Positions 27,009 to 35,244 of a DNA stretch of 64,000 bases are shown here, in pieces. The notes below the pieces were generated by a model that saw only the letters and a program-made list of their open reading frames with translations, was not told the origin of the DNA and ran no database searches. A program made the position numbers and the translations under genes. Source of the stretch: Flavobacterium cellulosilyticum (lineage in GTDB: Bacteria > Bacteroidota > Bacteroidia > Flavobacteriales > Flavobacteriaceae); assembly GCF_004349355.1 (NCBI RefSeq), contig NZ_SMFK01000015.1, positions 1 to 64,000 on the forward strand, written 5' to 3'. The number at the start of each line of letters is the position of its first letter. Positions within the stretch are counted from its first letter, which is position 1.

Positions 27009-27782
27009 ATGGAAATAGTGACCAAACCTACCAAATATGAATTGGGCGAAATGCTGCTTGAAATAGGTTCCCTGCTTATGGTGGCTGGCGCCAATACCGA
27101 GCGTGTCAAAGTTACTATTAGTAGAATTGCGGGTGCCTTTGAATGCGATTCGCAACTCATGATTACCAATCATGCCTTAATGATTACCTTGACGTATAAT
27201 AGTAAAGTGAAAACCTTTACCAGCGTAAAATGGGTGCCAAACATGCATCTTAATTTCAATCTTATTGCTGACATCAGTGCGATGAGTTGGAAAATTGTAG
27301 AAGAAAAATGGTCGGTAGAGCGCATCAATACCGAAATGAAACTGCTCAACAAAAAAGCACTTTATCCACGTTTTTTAGTGTTGTTTTTAGTAGCACTCGC
27401 AGGATCTTCTTTTTGTAGATTGATGGGTGGCGAGACAGTCGAAATGATAGTTTGTTTTGTTGGAACATTCCTTGGTCTTTATGTGAGACAGGAATCGATG
27501 AAGATGCACTTTAATTTTTATTTGTGTGTCTTTTTTGCAGCCTTTACCTCTTCCTTCATCGTCGGACTTTATTCGTTCTTGAATCCTGAAGCCGAGTCTA
27601 TTCATGCCTTATCCACTTCGGTTTTGTTTTTGATTCCAGGAGTGCCAATGATTAATTCTTTCTCTGATTTAATAGACGGGAATATCCTGAACGGAACAAC
27701 TCGAGGTGTAAATGTCTTGGTGATTGCATTTGCTATTGCCTTAGGATTGATGACTTCTTTATTAATTTTTAATTTACACTAA
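27009..27782 (+). CDS. ThrE/YjjP-type exporter, N-terminal subunit
   Basis: 257 residues of the threonine/serine exporter family (DUF1212/YjjP). The N-terminal soluble half has the family patterns EIGSLLMVAGANTERVKVTI and MITNHALMITLT; the C-terminal half has about five membrane helices (RFLVLFLVALAGSSF, then VLFLIPGVPMINSFSDLIDG). In some bacteria this is fused to the partner domain; here the two halves are separate genes one base apart. Exports amino or dicarboxylic acids; the substrate here is unknown. Confidence 0.87.
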   Translation: MEIVTKPTKYELGEMLLEIGSLLMVAGANTERVKVTISRIAGAFECDSQLMITNHALMITLTYNSKVKTFTSVKWVPNMHLNFNLIADISAMSWKIVEEKWSVERINTEMKLLNKKALYPRFLVLFLVALAGSSFCRLMGGETVEMIVCFVGTFLGLYVRQESMKMHFNFYLCVFFAAFTSSFIVGLYSFLNPEAESIHALSTSVLFLIPGVPMINSFSDLIDGNILNGTTRGVNVLVIAFAIALGLMTSLLIFNLH

Positions 27783-27783
27783 T

Positions 27784-28281
27784 ATGGATTATTTAGCATT
27801 ATTAGAAAAAGGAATATGGTTGGGTTGTGCCGGTGTCGGATTTGCGGTATTGTTCAATGTGCCACGAAGAACTTTGGGCGTTATTTATCTTATCGCAGCT
27901 TTGGGCGGCATGCTTAAATTTTATTTTTTATCACTCGAAGTAGGTCTGATTTTATCCACTTTAAGCGGTGCGAGTCTTATTGGTTTTGCAAGTATATTGG
28001 CCGCTCATTATCGAAAATCACCTCCAATGACATTTGCGCTTCCAGCATTGATACCTATGATTCCGGGACTTTATGCCTATAAAGCCATGGTAGGAATAAT
28101 GAAATTGACTGCCGAAAAAGATCCTGTTGCTTATGGGAAACTCTTTTTTGAAACCGTGAACAATGGACTTTCGGCTTTGTTTATCATTTTGTCATTGGCG
28201 GCAGGAGTTGCTATTCCAATGTTGATTGCACGCAAGGAAACGGTGAAGCGTATAAAACCCGAATTAGTATTAGAAAAATAA
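27784..28281 (+). CDS. ThrE/YjjB-type exporter, C-terminal subunit
   Basis: 165 residues with five hydrophobic helices matching the YjjB half (GIWLGCAGVGFAVLFNVPRR, ALPALIPMIPGLYAYKAM, LIARKETVKRIKPE). The ATG follows the partner's stop codon with one base between, indicating a two-subunit transporter translated from one mRNA. Confidence 0.87.
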   Translation: MDYLALLEKGIWLGCAGVGFAVLFNVPRRTLGVIYLIAALGGMLKFYFLSLEVGLILSTLSGASLIGFASILAAHYRKSPPMTFALPALIPMIPGLYAYKAMVGIMKLTAEKDPVAYGKLFFETVNNGLSALFIILSLAAGVAIPMLIARKETVKRIKPELVLEK

Positions 28282-28735
28282 AAAGAAAGTTCACTAGCTA
28301 ATAAGTATAATTAATTTGAAGCTGTATTTCAAGTCTGTTTTTTTAACTGCACTTCGACTTTAATCCGTGCAGGCCTAAATCATTGTTTTTGTATAGGGTT
28401 TTTGCTTTTGCTGCAAAATAAGTATAACCACCTATTAATTCGATTTACAATAGTTTATCAGGGGCAATCTTTTTCATCTAAAGGGAATACGAATGATTTA
28501 TCCTGAGCTACAAAGTGTTAAAACAGTAAAATTCTTTCTGTCTTAGCGGCTTGACGGCAAAAAAATAAAAAGGAATAGTTTCAATATTTATAGCAAACAG
28601 TTAATTAATTCTTGTTTTGTAATCAAAATGCTATTCGAATGAAGGGTGTTTTTTTTATTTCTTAAAATTTTGGTAAAGGGCATGATAAAATGAAAAAAGA
28701 ATATTAGATTTGAGAAAACAATAATTAATATACTT
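28282..28735. other. Gene-free 454 bases before hpf
   Basis: No ORF, tRNA or clear repeat was found. A TAGATTTG -7-like box (28705-28712) lies 24 bases before the hpf ATG, but no matching -33 box is present. Stop codons are frequent in all frames. Confidence 0.5.
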
Positions 28736-29050
28736 ATGAAGATTCAATTTAATACAGACAAAAACATAGAAGGTCACGAAAGATTAGAAATATATTTTAC
28801 TGAAGAAATACAAAAAGATTTAGCTCGTTTTGAGGAAAAAGTAACCCGTATTGAGGTGCATCTAGGAGACGAAAACAATGCAAAAAGTGGGGTGAATGAT
28901 AAACGATGTGTGATTGAAGCTCGTCCGGCGAAATTGCAGCCTATTGCAGTTACTGCTCATGCAGATACAATCGAAAAAGCTTTTTTTCAGGCGGTCGAAA
29001 AAATTAAAAAAACACTTACTTCGACTTTCGATAAGCAACATGCCCATTAA
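28736..29050 (+). CDS. hpf: Ribosome hibernation/stability factor, HPF/RaiA family
   Basis: 104 residues of the short HPF/RaiA type: MKIQFNTDKNIEGHERLEIY, the basic helix region VTRIEVHLGDENNAKSGVND and DTIEKAFFQAVEKIKKTL. It binds the 30S decoding region in stationary phase. The C-terminal dimerisation domain of long HPF is absent, so it is the short form. A strong terminator follows, so it is monocistronic. Confidence 0.9.
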   Translation: MKIQFNTDKNIEGHERLEIYFTEEIQKDLARFEEKVTRIEVHLGDENNAKSGVNDKRCVIEARPAKLQPIAVTAHADTIEKAFFQAVEKIKKTLTSTFDKQHAH

Positions 29051-29085
29051 GAAATTGGTTATATAGATTAAATATTAATTCAACT

Positions 29086-29126
29086 AAAAACAGTCTAAGA
29101 AAATTATTTTTTTAGACTGTTTTTTT
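29086..29126 (+). terminator. Intrinsic terminator after hpf
   Basis: AAAAACAGTCTAA (29086-29098) pairs with TTAGACTGTTTTT (29112-29124), with a T-run at the end. Confidence 0.85.
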
Positions 29127-29198
29127 ATTGTGTGAAATAATTCTTTCTGAGCCCTGATAGCAGCAAATTAACCCGCACCAGTACATGAAGTTTTTTAC

Positions 29199-29491
29199 CG
29201 TCTGTTCGAGGTGTAATTTTTTTTCAAAAAAAAGCAATATAAAGATGACGTTATCTTTGTGTATAATCTGAATTAGAATTAGGCAGTGTAGCAGTAAATC
29301 AATTAGTGTTAATTACCTGAGTTCGAGTTTTGTTTCAAAATATTATATTAAGCAATATTGGTGAGTTCTATTCTAATGAATTTCCCCCATGGTAGTAATA
29401 TCTTTTCACTTAGTATATTTTGAGCCTATTTCTATTTCATTAATTCATTGAGCGATGATTAGTTTAGAAAAAATTACACCTCGAACAGACG
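29199..29491. mobile_element. MITE-like segment bounded by 24-bp inverted repeats
   Basis: CGTCTGTTCGAGGTGTAATT and four more T (29199-29222) and its exact reverse complement (29468-29491) enclose 245 bases with no ORF of note. The 293-bp size, long perfect terminal repeats and lack of coding capacity are those of a miniature inverted-repeat element. No target-site duplication is obvious at the edges. Confidence 0.55.
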
Positions 29492-29741
29492 AAGAATAAT
29501 CTTTAGCTTAATGACATTGCGCGAGAAGTTGCTAGGGTTCCAATAAAGTAATTGGGCTTGGATAATGCAAAGAGCAGGCCAAGGCGTGTTCAGAAAACAG
29601 AATGTGGTGCTCCTAAAAAAACATTGGACGTAGAAATGTAGCTGTTTTGTTGGATAAAAACGGCACTTGTTTTATTTTTTCTTAGCTATCCCATTCGGTC
29701 TTATATATTTGATTAATTTTGCCGAAAATATTTAAGGAAGC

Positions 29742-30419
29742 GTGGGAAGTAAAAATAAATTAAAAAGATTCAAGGAAAACGAAACATTCGATAATGTTTT
29801 TCAACCAAGTAGAGAAGATGTCGTGGGAGATTTATTTCCGCTAAAAGGCAAATGGAATACCGATTTTTTCAAAAACGACAATCCATTAGTGTTAGAATTG
29901 GGTTGTGGCAAAGGAGAATATTCAGTGGGTTTGGCTGAAAAATATCCAAATAAGAACTTTGTTGGTATCGATATTAAGGGCGCGCGTTTTTGGCGTGGAG
30001 CGAAAACGGCTGTTGATACGGGTTTGCATAATGTGGCCTTCATTCGAACGCAAATCGAATTGATCAATCATATTTTTTCCGAAAACGAAGTCGATGAGAT
30101 TTGGATTACTTTTCCGGATCCACAAATCAAATACAAACGGACAAAACACAGAATGACCAACTCGGAATTTCTACAATTGTATAAAAAAGTACTCAAAAAG
30201 GATGGTGTTGTCAACCTGAAAACGGATAGTGAATTCATGCACGGTTACACTTTGGGATTGTTACATGGAGAAGGGCATGAGGTGTTGTACGCGAATCACA
30301 ATGTATATGTAAACGAAGGAAGTCCTGAGGAAGTGACTGCTTTTCAGACGTTTTACGAAAAACAATATTTAGAAATTAACAAGGCAATTACGTACATTCG
30401 TTTTAAAATTAAAGAATAG
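29742..30419 (+). CDS. trmB: tRNA (guanine-N7-)-methyltransferase
   Basis: Makes m7G46 in tRNA with SAM. The 225 residues show the SAM motif LELGCGKGEYSVGLA, VGIDIKGARFWRGAK and the family-specific ITFPDPQIKYKRTKHR. The start is a GTG at 29742; no ATG lies upstream in frame nearby. A TAATTTTG -7 box is at 29714-29721. A short GC-richer stretch (about 29500-29660) upstream carries no intact ORF. Confidence 0.93.
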   Translation: MGSKNKLKRFKENETFDNVFQPSREDVVGDLFPLKGKWNTDFFKNDNPLVLELGCGKGEYSVGLAEKYPNKNFVGIDIKGARFWRGAKTAVDTGLHNVAFIRTQIELINHIFSENEVDEIWITFPDPQIKYKRTKHRMTNSEFLQLYKKVLKKDGVVNLKTDSEFMHGYTLGLLHGEGHEVLYANHNVYVNEGSPEEVTAFQTFYEKQYLEINKAITYIRFKIKE

Positions 30420-30473
30420 TATCTTGATTCTAATAAAAAAGGTTGGTCTTTTTATGAAGCTTATCCATAATTT

Positions 30474-31106
30474 ATGATATTTATAACGCCATTATTTTTA
30501 GGATTTATTTCCGCTTTTGTAGGCATTAGTCCTCCAGGATTAATCAATATGACAGCTGCAAAAGTAAATCATAAGGAAGGAAGGCGTAATGCGTTATGGT
30601 TTGTTTTTGGGGCAATGATTGTAATTTGTCTTCAAGTTTTTTTTGCGGTATTATTTGCTAAAATCATCAATCGTCGACTTGATTTAGTCACTTTGATGCG
30701 GGAAATTGGTTTTGGGATATTTGCTACTCTAACGGTTTATTTTTTATGGTTGGCCAAGAAGCCTAAAGACAAAATAAGAAAATTAAAAAAGAAAAGTAAA
30801 ACCAAACGTTTCTTTCATGGGATGTTACTCTCTTCTCTTAATTTTTTACCCATACCTTACTATGTTTTTATGAGCATTACTCTAGCTTCATACAATCTTT
30901 TTTCATTTGAGACGGATTCTATTTTGATCTTTTTAATCGGGGTTGTATTTGGTTCGTTTTTAGTTCTCTATATTTATATTTCCTATTTTAATAGAACTGA
31001 AAATAAAAGAGGTTTTATTATGAAAAACATGAATACCATTGTTGGAATTATTACGGGTCTGATTTCAATTATTACTTTGATCAATATTATTCAATATTAT
31101 TGGTAA
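30474..31106 (+). CDS. LysE-family membrane exporter
   Basis: 210 residues with five to six hydrophobic helices. The N-terminus FLGFISAFVGISPPGLINMT has the SPPG turn typical of the LysE/RhtB superfamily, followed by the AAKVNHKEGRRNALWFVFG loop. A basic loop (KPKDKIRKLKKKSKTKRF) separates the halves. Substrate unknown. Six bases upstream of the ATL start. Confidence 0.78.
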   Translation: MIFITPLFLGFISAFVGISPPGLINMTAAKVNHKEGRRNALWFVFGAMIVICLQVFFAVLFAKIINRRLDLVTLMREIGFGIFATLTVYFLWLAKKPKDKIRKLKKKSKTKRFFHGMLLSSLNFLPIPYYVFMSITLASYNLFSFETDSILIFLIGVVFGSFLVLYIYISYFNRTENKRGFIMKNMNTIVGIITGLISIITLINIIQYYW

Positions 31107-31111
31107 TAGGG

Positions 31112-31444
31112 ATGGACAAGCTAAACGATAATTTTTTCGAAAGAGTCTATGCCGTTGCCAGACAAATTCCCTACGGAAAAGTAACTTCTTATGGAGCAAT
31201 TGCAAAAACACTTGGCGCCGCACGTTCAGCCAGAATGGTAGGATGGGCAATGAATGCCGCGCACAACTTAGAAGATGTTCCAGCACATAGAGTGGTAAAT
31301 AGAAAGGGATTGTTGACTGGAAAACACCATTTTGACGGAACAAATTTGATGCAACAACTGTTGGAAAGTGAAGGTGTAAAAGTCGAAAACAATCAAATTG
31401 TGGATTTCGAAAAAGTGTTTTGGGAACCTGAAATAGGATTGTAA
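31112..31444 (+). CDS. Alkyltransferase-like protein (MGMT fold without active-site Cys)
   Basis: 110 residues from the ATG at 31112; an in-frame TTG at 31100 is a weaker alternative. It has the MGMT DNA-binding core IPYGKVTSYGAIAKTLG, then VGWAMNAAHN and VPAHRVVNRKGLLTGKHHF. The alkyl-accepting cysteine of PCHRV is alanine (PAHRV), the defining change of ATL proteins. These bind O6-alkylguanine, flip it out and hand it to nucleotide excision repair without dealkylating it. Confidence 0.92.
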   Translation: MDKLNDNFFERVYAVARQIPYGKVTSYGAIAKTLGAARSARMVGWAMNAAHNLEDVPAHRVVNRKGLLTGKHHFDGTNLMQQLLESEGVKVENNQIVDFEKVFWEPEIGL

Positions 31445-31537
31445 ATTCATAAATAACAGCAAAAGGAGTTGTGGAACTACTGCTTTTCGATTGCAATTAA
31501 TCGCATCCAAAACCTTTATAATAAGAACTTTTCATTG

Positions 31538-31545
31538 TATCTTTG
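31538..31545 (+). promoter_or_regulatory. -7 box (TATCTTTG) upstream of mrp
   Basis: Exact TAnnTTTG match about 87 bases before the mrp ATG. A clear TTG -33 box is not found at normal spacing. Confidence 0.45.
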
Positions 31546-31631
31546 CACTCTAGATATTTCAATAGAATTAGTTTAAATAAAAATAATATCTCGATTGGAT
31601 TTTTCCGATTGAAAACGATAAATAGCATCAA

Positions 31632-32759
31632 ATGAAATTAGATAAAAAAGAAATTCTTAAAGCCTTAGAATCGATTACTGTTGCAGGCGAAGGGAAAAAC
31701 ATGGTAGAAAGCGGAGCAATTGCTAATGTTGTAGTATTTGGTGATGAGGTTGTAATTGAATTAGTGTTGCATGTACCGGCAATGCATATACGCAAACGTG
31801 CAGAAGATGATATAAAGAAAACAATTCTTGAAAAAGTTTTTCCTGATGCAAAAATAAAAATTAATGTAAAAATTGAAGCTCCTGAAAAAGCAGAAATCAA
31901 AGGAAAATCGATTCCTGGAATCAAAAATATTATTGCCGTTGCCTCTGGTAAAGGAGGTGTAGGAAAATCTACAGTTACCGCAAATTTAGCAGTGACATTA
32001 ACAAAAATGGGTTTTTCAGTAGGTGTTTTAGATGCTGATATATACGGGCCATCAATGCCAATTATGTTTGATGTAGAATCAGAAAAACCATTGTCAGTAA
32101 CTGTCGATGGAAAATCTAAAATGAAACCTGTTGAAAGTTATGGAGTTAAAATTCTTTCGATTGGATTTTTCACGTCTCCAAGTCAAGCAGTTGTATGGCG
32201 TGGACCAATGGCTTCAAAAGCGTTAAACCAAATGATTTTTGATGCTGATTGGGGCGAATTAGACTTTATGCTTCTTGATTTACCTCCAGGAACTGGGGAT
32301 ATTCATTTGTCTATAGTGCAAGCTTTACCTATTACAGGTGCAGTGGTGGTGAGTACACCGCAAGCTGTAGCACTTGCTGATGCAAAAAAAGGGGTTTCCA
32401 TGTTTATGTCTGAAGCGATAAATGTTCCTGTTCTTGGAATTATTGAAAATATGGCGTATTTTACACCTGAGGAATTGCCAAATAATAAATATTATATCTT
32501 TGGAAAAGAAGGCGCTAAAGATCTTTCAGAAGATTTACAAGTCCCTTTCTTAGGCGAAGTTCCTATAGTGCAATCAATTCGTGAAGCGGGAGATTGTGGT
32601 CGTCCAGCGGCCATGCAAACGGGTTCCGTTATTGAAACAGTTTTTGAAGAAATTACAAGAAATGTAGTTAGAGAAGTGATCGATAGAAATGAAAATTTAC
32701 CTGCTACCGAAGCAGTTAAAATAACAACTATGGCTGGTTGTGCCGCAGTTAAAAAATAA
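31632..32759 (+). CDS. mrp: Mrp/NBP35-family iron-sulfur carrier ATPase
   Basis: Loads Fe-S clusters onto target proteins. The 375 residues comprise an N-terminal MIP18/DUF59 domain (about 1-95, ILKALESITVAGEGKNMVES) and a deviant Walker A ATPase ASGKGGVGKSTVTANLA (from about 106). LDADIYGPSMPIMF, LDLPPGTGDIHLSIVQ and IENMAYFTPEE follow. The C-terminal CxxC of classical NBP35 is not obvious. Its neighbours are a NifU-C scaffold 16 bases downstream and a [2Fe-2S] ferredoxin, which fits an Fe-S module. Confidence 0.93.
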   Translation: MKLDKKEILKALESITVAGEGKNMVESGAIANVVVFGDEVVIELVLHVPAMHIRKRAEDDIKKTILEKVFPDAKIKINVKIEAPEKAEIKGKSIPGIKNIIAVASGKGGVGKSTVTANLAVTLTKMGFSVGVLDADIYGPSMPIMFDVESEKPLSVTVDGKSKMKPVESYGVKILSIGFFTSPSQAVVWRGPMASKALNQMIFDADWGELDFMLLDLPPGTGDIHLSIVQALPITGAVVVSTPQAVALADAKKGVSMFMSEAINVPVLGIIENMAYFTPEELPNNKYYIFGKEGAKDLSEDLQVPFLGEVPIVQSIREAGDCGRPAAMQTGSVIETVFEEITRNVVREVIDRNENLPATEAVKITTMAGCAAVKK

Positions 32760-32775
32760 TTTATAATTTTAATAA

Positions 32776-33015
32776 ATGACAACAGAAGAATTAACAAGCA
32801 ATATTTTAAAAGCACTTGAAGAAATTCGTCCTTTTTTAAATTCTGACGGGGGTGATATACAACTTGTTTCCATAGAGGAAGGTAAACATGTAAAAGTGCG
32901 ACTCGAAGGAGCTTGTACCAGTTGTAGCGTAAGTCACATGACACTAAGAGCTGGGGTGGAAACTACAATCAAAAAATATGCTCCTCAAATTGAAACAGTC
33001 GTCAATATAGCATAA
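32776..33015 (+). CDS. NifU C-terminal-domain scaffold protein
   Basis: 79 residues, a stand-alone NifU-C (Nfu-type) domain: EEIRPFLNSDGGDIQLVSIE, then the cluster-binding EGACTSCSVSHMTLRAGVE with its CxxC, and IKKYAPQIETVV. It probably carries a [4Fe-4S] cluster as a dimer and works with Mrp, encoded 16 bases upstream on the same transcript. Confidence 0.93.
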   Translation: MTTEELTSNILKALEEIRPFLNSDGGDIQLVSIEEGKHVKVRLEGACTSCSVSHMTLRAGVETTIKKYAPQIETVVNIA

Positions 33016-33235
33016 TCATTCTGTCTTTGCTTTTAGGAATTGGGGCAAGGCCTACACTTTCACTTGCATTGCAGTGTGGTTGGGGTTTTTGTTGCACTTT
33101 CCCAAAATAAATAAATAGAATTTTTACTTCAAATGAATGTCACTGTATTCCTCTGTAAAACAGAATTAAAGTGAAATCGTTTTTCACGCATGCCCAATAG
33201 CTTTTTAGGATTTGCTATTATTACTTTATTATTCA

Positions 33236-33562
33236 ATGGATATAACAATATATATTACAGACCGTAAAGGGCAACCGCATAAAGTTAAAGTGCCAACAGA
33301 TATGGCTTTGAATTTAATGCAAGTCGTTCAAGCTTATGAAATAGAACCACTTGGAACTGTTGGAATATGTGGCGGGAAATTGATGTGTTCTAGTTGTCAT
33401 TGTTATGTTTTAAAGGATGTAAATACTCCTGAAAAAAGAGATATGGAAGAAGCGACACTTTCGAGATTAATGCACCTAAAATCCAATAGTCGTTTGAGTT
33501 GTCAAATTCCAATAACTGTAGCTATGGAAGGCATAGAAATAGCATTGGCTCCCATAGTATAA
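33236..33562 (+). CDS. [2Fe-2S] ferredoxin
   Basis: 108 residues from the ATG at 33236 (MDITIYITDRKGQPHKVKVP); the frame is open 8 codons upstream but those residues are not conserved in style. Cluster cysteines are visible in GICGGKLMCSSCHCYVL and LSCQIPITVAMEGIEI, the adrenodoxin/Isc-type pattern. An electron carrier for biosynthetic or Fe-S reactions; a partner reductase is not in the window. Confidence 0.9.
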   Translation: MDITIYITDRKGQPHKVKVPTDMALNLMQVVQAYEIEPLGTVGICGGKLMCSSCHCYVLKDVNTPEKRDMEEATLSRLMHLKSNSRLSCQIPITVAMEGIEIALAPIV

Positions 33563-33592
33563 AAAAAGCGCGAAGAAATTCGCGCTTTTTTT
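33561..33592. terminator. Bidirectional terminator between ferredoxin and SGNH genes
   Basis: AAAAAAGCGCGAA pairs with TTCGCGCTTTTTT around loop GAAA, giving T-runs on both strands between two convergent genes. Confidence 0.9.
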
Positions 33593-34313
33593 AATTCGCA
33601 AAAATTGGAATAGCTTTGGGTAAAATGCGTTCTACAAATTTAGCATAAGCCAATTCTGAAGGATGTAAGCCATCAGAAGCAACCAAATCTGGGTTTGCCA
33701 ATCCTTGTTGTGTAATATCGGTAATATTCACAAATTCAATATTTTTTTGTACGCAATAGTTTTTTGCAAAAGTATTGTATTGTTCCAGTTCTAAAGAAAT
33801 GGCTGCCGAAGTAGTTGCATTAAGCCTTTTACCATAAGGTGTAAAGGCATAATCAGGTATAGAAACGACAATTAATTTAGATTTATCTCCTTTGGCTAAT
33901 TTAATAGCCGTGCTTACTAATTGTGGAAATTCTTGTTCATATACCGAAAAAGGTTGGTGTTGGTATTGATTGTTAACACCAATTAATAGGGTTACAAAAT
34001 CATAATTGGCCTGTGGATTTTGAGTAGCTATATCCGAAATTAAGTTGGTTGTTGTCCAACCCGTTGTCGCAATGATTTCAAGAGAAAAAGTGTTATTAGA
34101 GAAGGATTTTTGTAAACCTGACTTTAGTTGTTCCGGAAACCGACAGCTTTCACAAACGCTTTGCCCAATGGTATAACTGTCCCCAAGAGCCAAGTAGTTC
34201 AATTGTCTTTTTACTGGCAGTGATAAAATTTCAGGAGTTGTATTTTCACTACTGCAACTTAAAAAAGTGAAGGATATAAAAAATACTGCTACAACGTTTA
34301 TAAGTGTTTTCAT
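33591..34313 (-). CDS. SGNH/GDSL-family hydrolase lipoprotein
   Basis: 240 residues. The lipoprotein signal ends FTFLSC (residue 20), so it is probably periplasmic and lipid-anchored. SGNH blocks: I LALGDSYTIGQS (catalytic Ser), a Gly before TTNLISDIA, III LIGVNNQYQ and V SDGLHPSELAY (Asp-His). The closest relatives by motif are lysophospholipase/acylhydrolase-like esterases; the substrate is unknown. Two extra cysteines (CESCRF) may form a disulfide. Confidence 0.9.
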   Translation of the reverse strand: MKTLINVVAVFFISFTFLSCSSENTTPEILSLPVKRQLNYLALGDSYTIGQSVCESCRFPEQLKSGLQKSFSNNTFSLEIIATTGWTTTNLISDIATQNPQANYDFVTLLIGVNNQYQHQPFSVYEQEFPQLVSTAIKLAKGDKSKLIVVSIPDYAFTPYGKRLNATTSAAISLELEQYNTFAKNYCVQKNIEFVNITDITQQGLANPDLVASDGLHPSELAYAKFVERILPKAIPIFAN

Positions 34314-34372
34314 AAAAATGAGAATTCATTAATTCCATATATTTACGAATTATTTAATGAAATGGTTTTGTA

Positions 34373-35155
34373 TTACGACATTTCAATCTTCATTTTGATG
34401 TTTTCTTCAATTGCATCCCATAATCCAATTCGTTTTTCAAGAGCTAATACCGAAATAATTTCAACTTCTGCCCATTTTTGAGCATCAGTGCCACAAAGTT
34501 CCGTTATCATTTTCATTGCCATCGGTCCGTGTTCATCTGCATCAAGTTCTATATGTCTTTCAAAATAGTAAATTAGTTTGCTTAAATCAGTATTTGGAAA
34601 ATTAGACTGAAAGCTCTTTACTATTTCAGTAAACATTGTTGGAATTAAATCTTCTCTACCAAAGGTAAAAGCTGCGGCAATTTCATGTGTTTTACCTTCC
34701 TCAATTACTCTAAAAGTAAAATCTAAAAAAGCTTTAATATTTGGATGTAAATTGCTTTTTTTAATGGCGACAAATATATTGTTAAGGGAATGGACTTCTA
34801 ATAAAAATGACTTGATTTCACTTGTGTTTGCGCCGCAAAATTCCATCGCTTCAAGATACATTTCATAATGACTTTGTCTACGGCCATCAATTGTTAAATC
34901 ACTTTCTTCAGCTAGAACAATCTCGTTTATTAAATATCTTGTCTCTGGATTATTTGTAGCAAACCATGGAGTTGTTGTGCAGGTAAGTTTTTCTTGTAAG
35001 GCTTTTAGTAAAGACATGAAATCCCAAACAGCATAGACATGACTTTCTAAAAAGCAATTTAAGTCATCAATTGTCAACACCTTTTCATATAAAGAATGCT
35101 TTAATAATTGCTCTCTTTGAGGGTTTATTATATCGTTTATTTTTTCAATATTCAT
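34373..35155 (-). CDS. DUF3050 (haem-oxygenase-fold-like) protein
   Basis: 260 residues, all helical: LYEKVLTIDDLNCFLESHVY, VWDFMSLLKALQEKLTC, EIVLAEESDLTIDGRRQSHY and the conserved FERHIELDADEHGPMAM. The repeated His/Glu pairs suggest a metal-binding helical bundle like the TENA/haem-oxygenase-like diiron proteins, but no activity is assigned. Between the SGNH gene (59 bases) and the acyl-CoA dehydrogenase. Confidence 0.83.
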   Translation of the reverse strand: MNIEKINDIINPQREQLLKHSLYEKVLTIDDLNCFLESHVYAVWDFMSLLKALQEKLTCTTTPWFATNNPETRYLINEIVLAEESDLTIDGRRQSHYEMYLEAMEFCGANTSEIKSFLLEVHSLNNIFVAIKKSNLHPNIKAFLDFTFRVIEEGKTHEIAAAFTFGREDLIPTMFTEIVKSFQSNFPNTDLSKLIYYFERHIELDADEHGPMAMKMITELCGTDAQKWAEVEIISVLALEKRIGLWDAIEENIKMKIEMS

Positions 35156-35244
35156 TTTGCTTTTTATTGTAAAAATAGAAAAACTTCCTGTTTCTAGAAA
35201 GCATTCGCTATCAATTTTATAAATACTTTAATAGTCGTTTAATG

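Noticed and set aside
28862..29047. Antisense ORF inside hpf
   Set aside because: Shadow frame of a clear HPF gene.
29500..29660. GC-richer stretch upstream of trmB with a short open frame
   Set aside because: Interrupted by stops and no recognisable protein; may be a relic but cannot be supported.
33051..33090. Weak hairpin after the NifU gene with T-rich tail
   Set aside because: Only 7-8 imperfect pairs; not convincing as a terminator.
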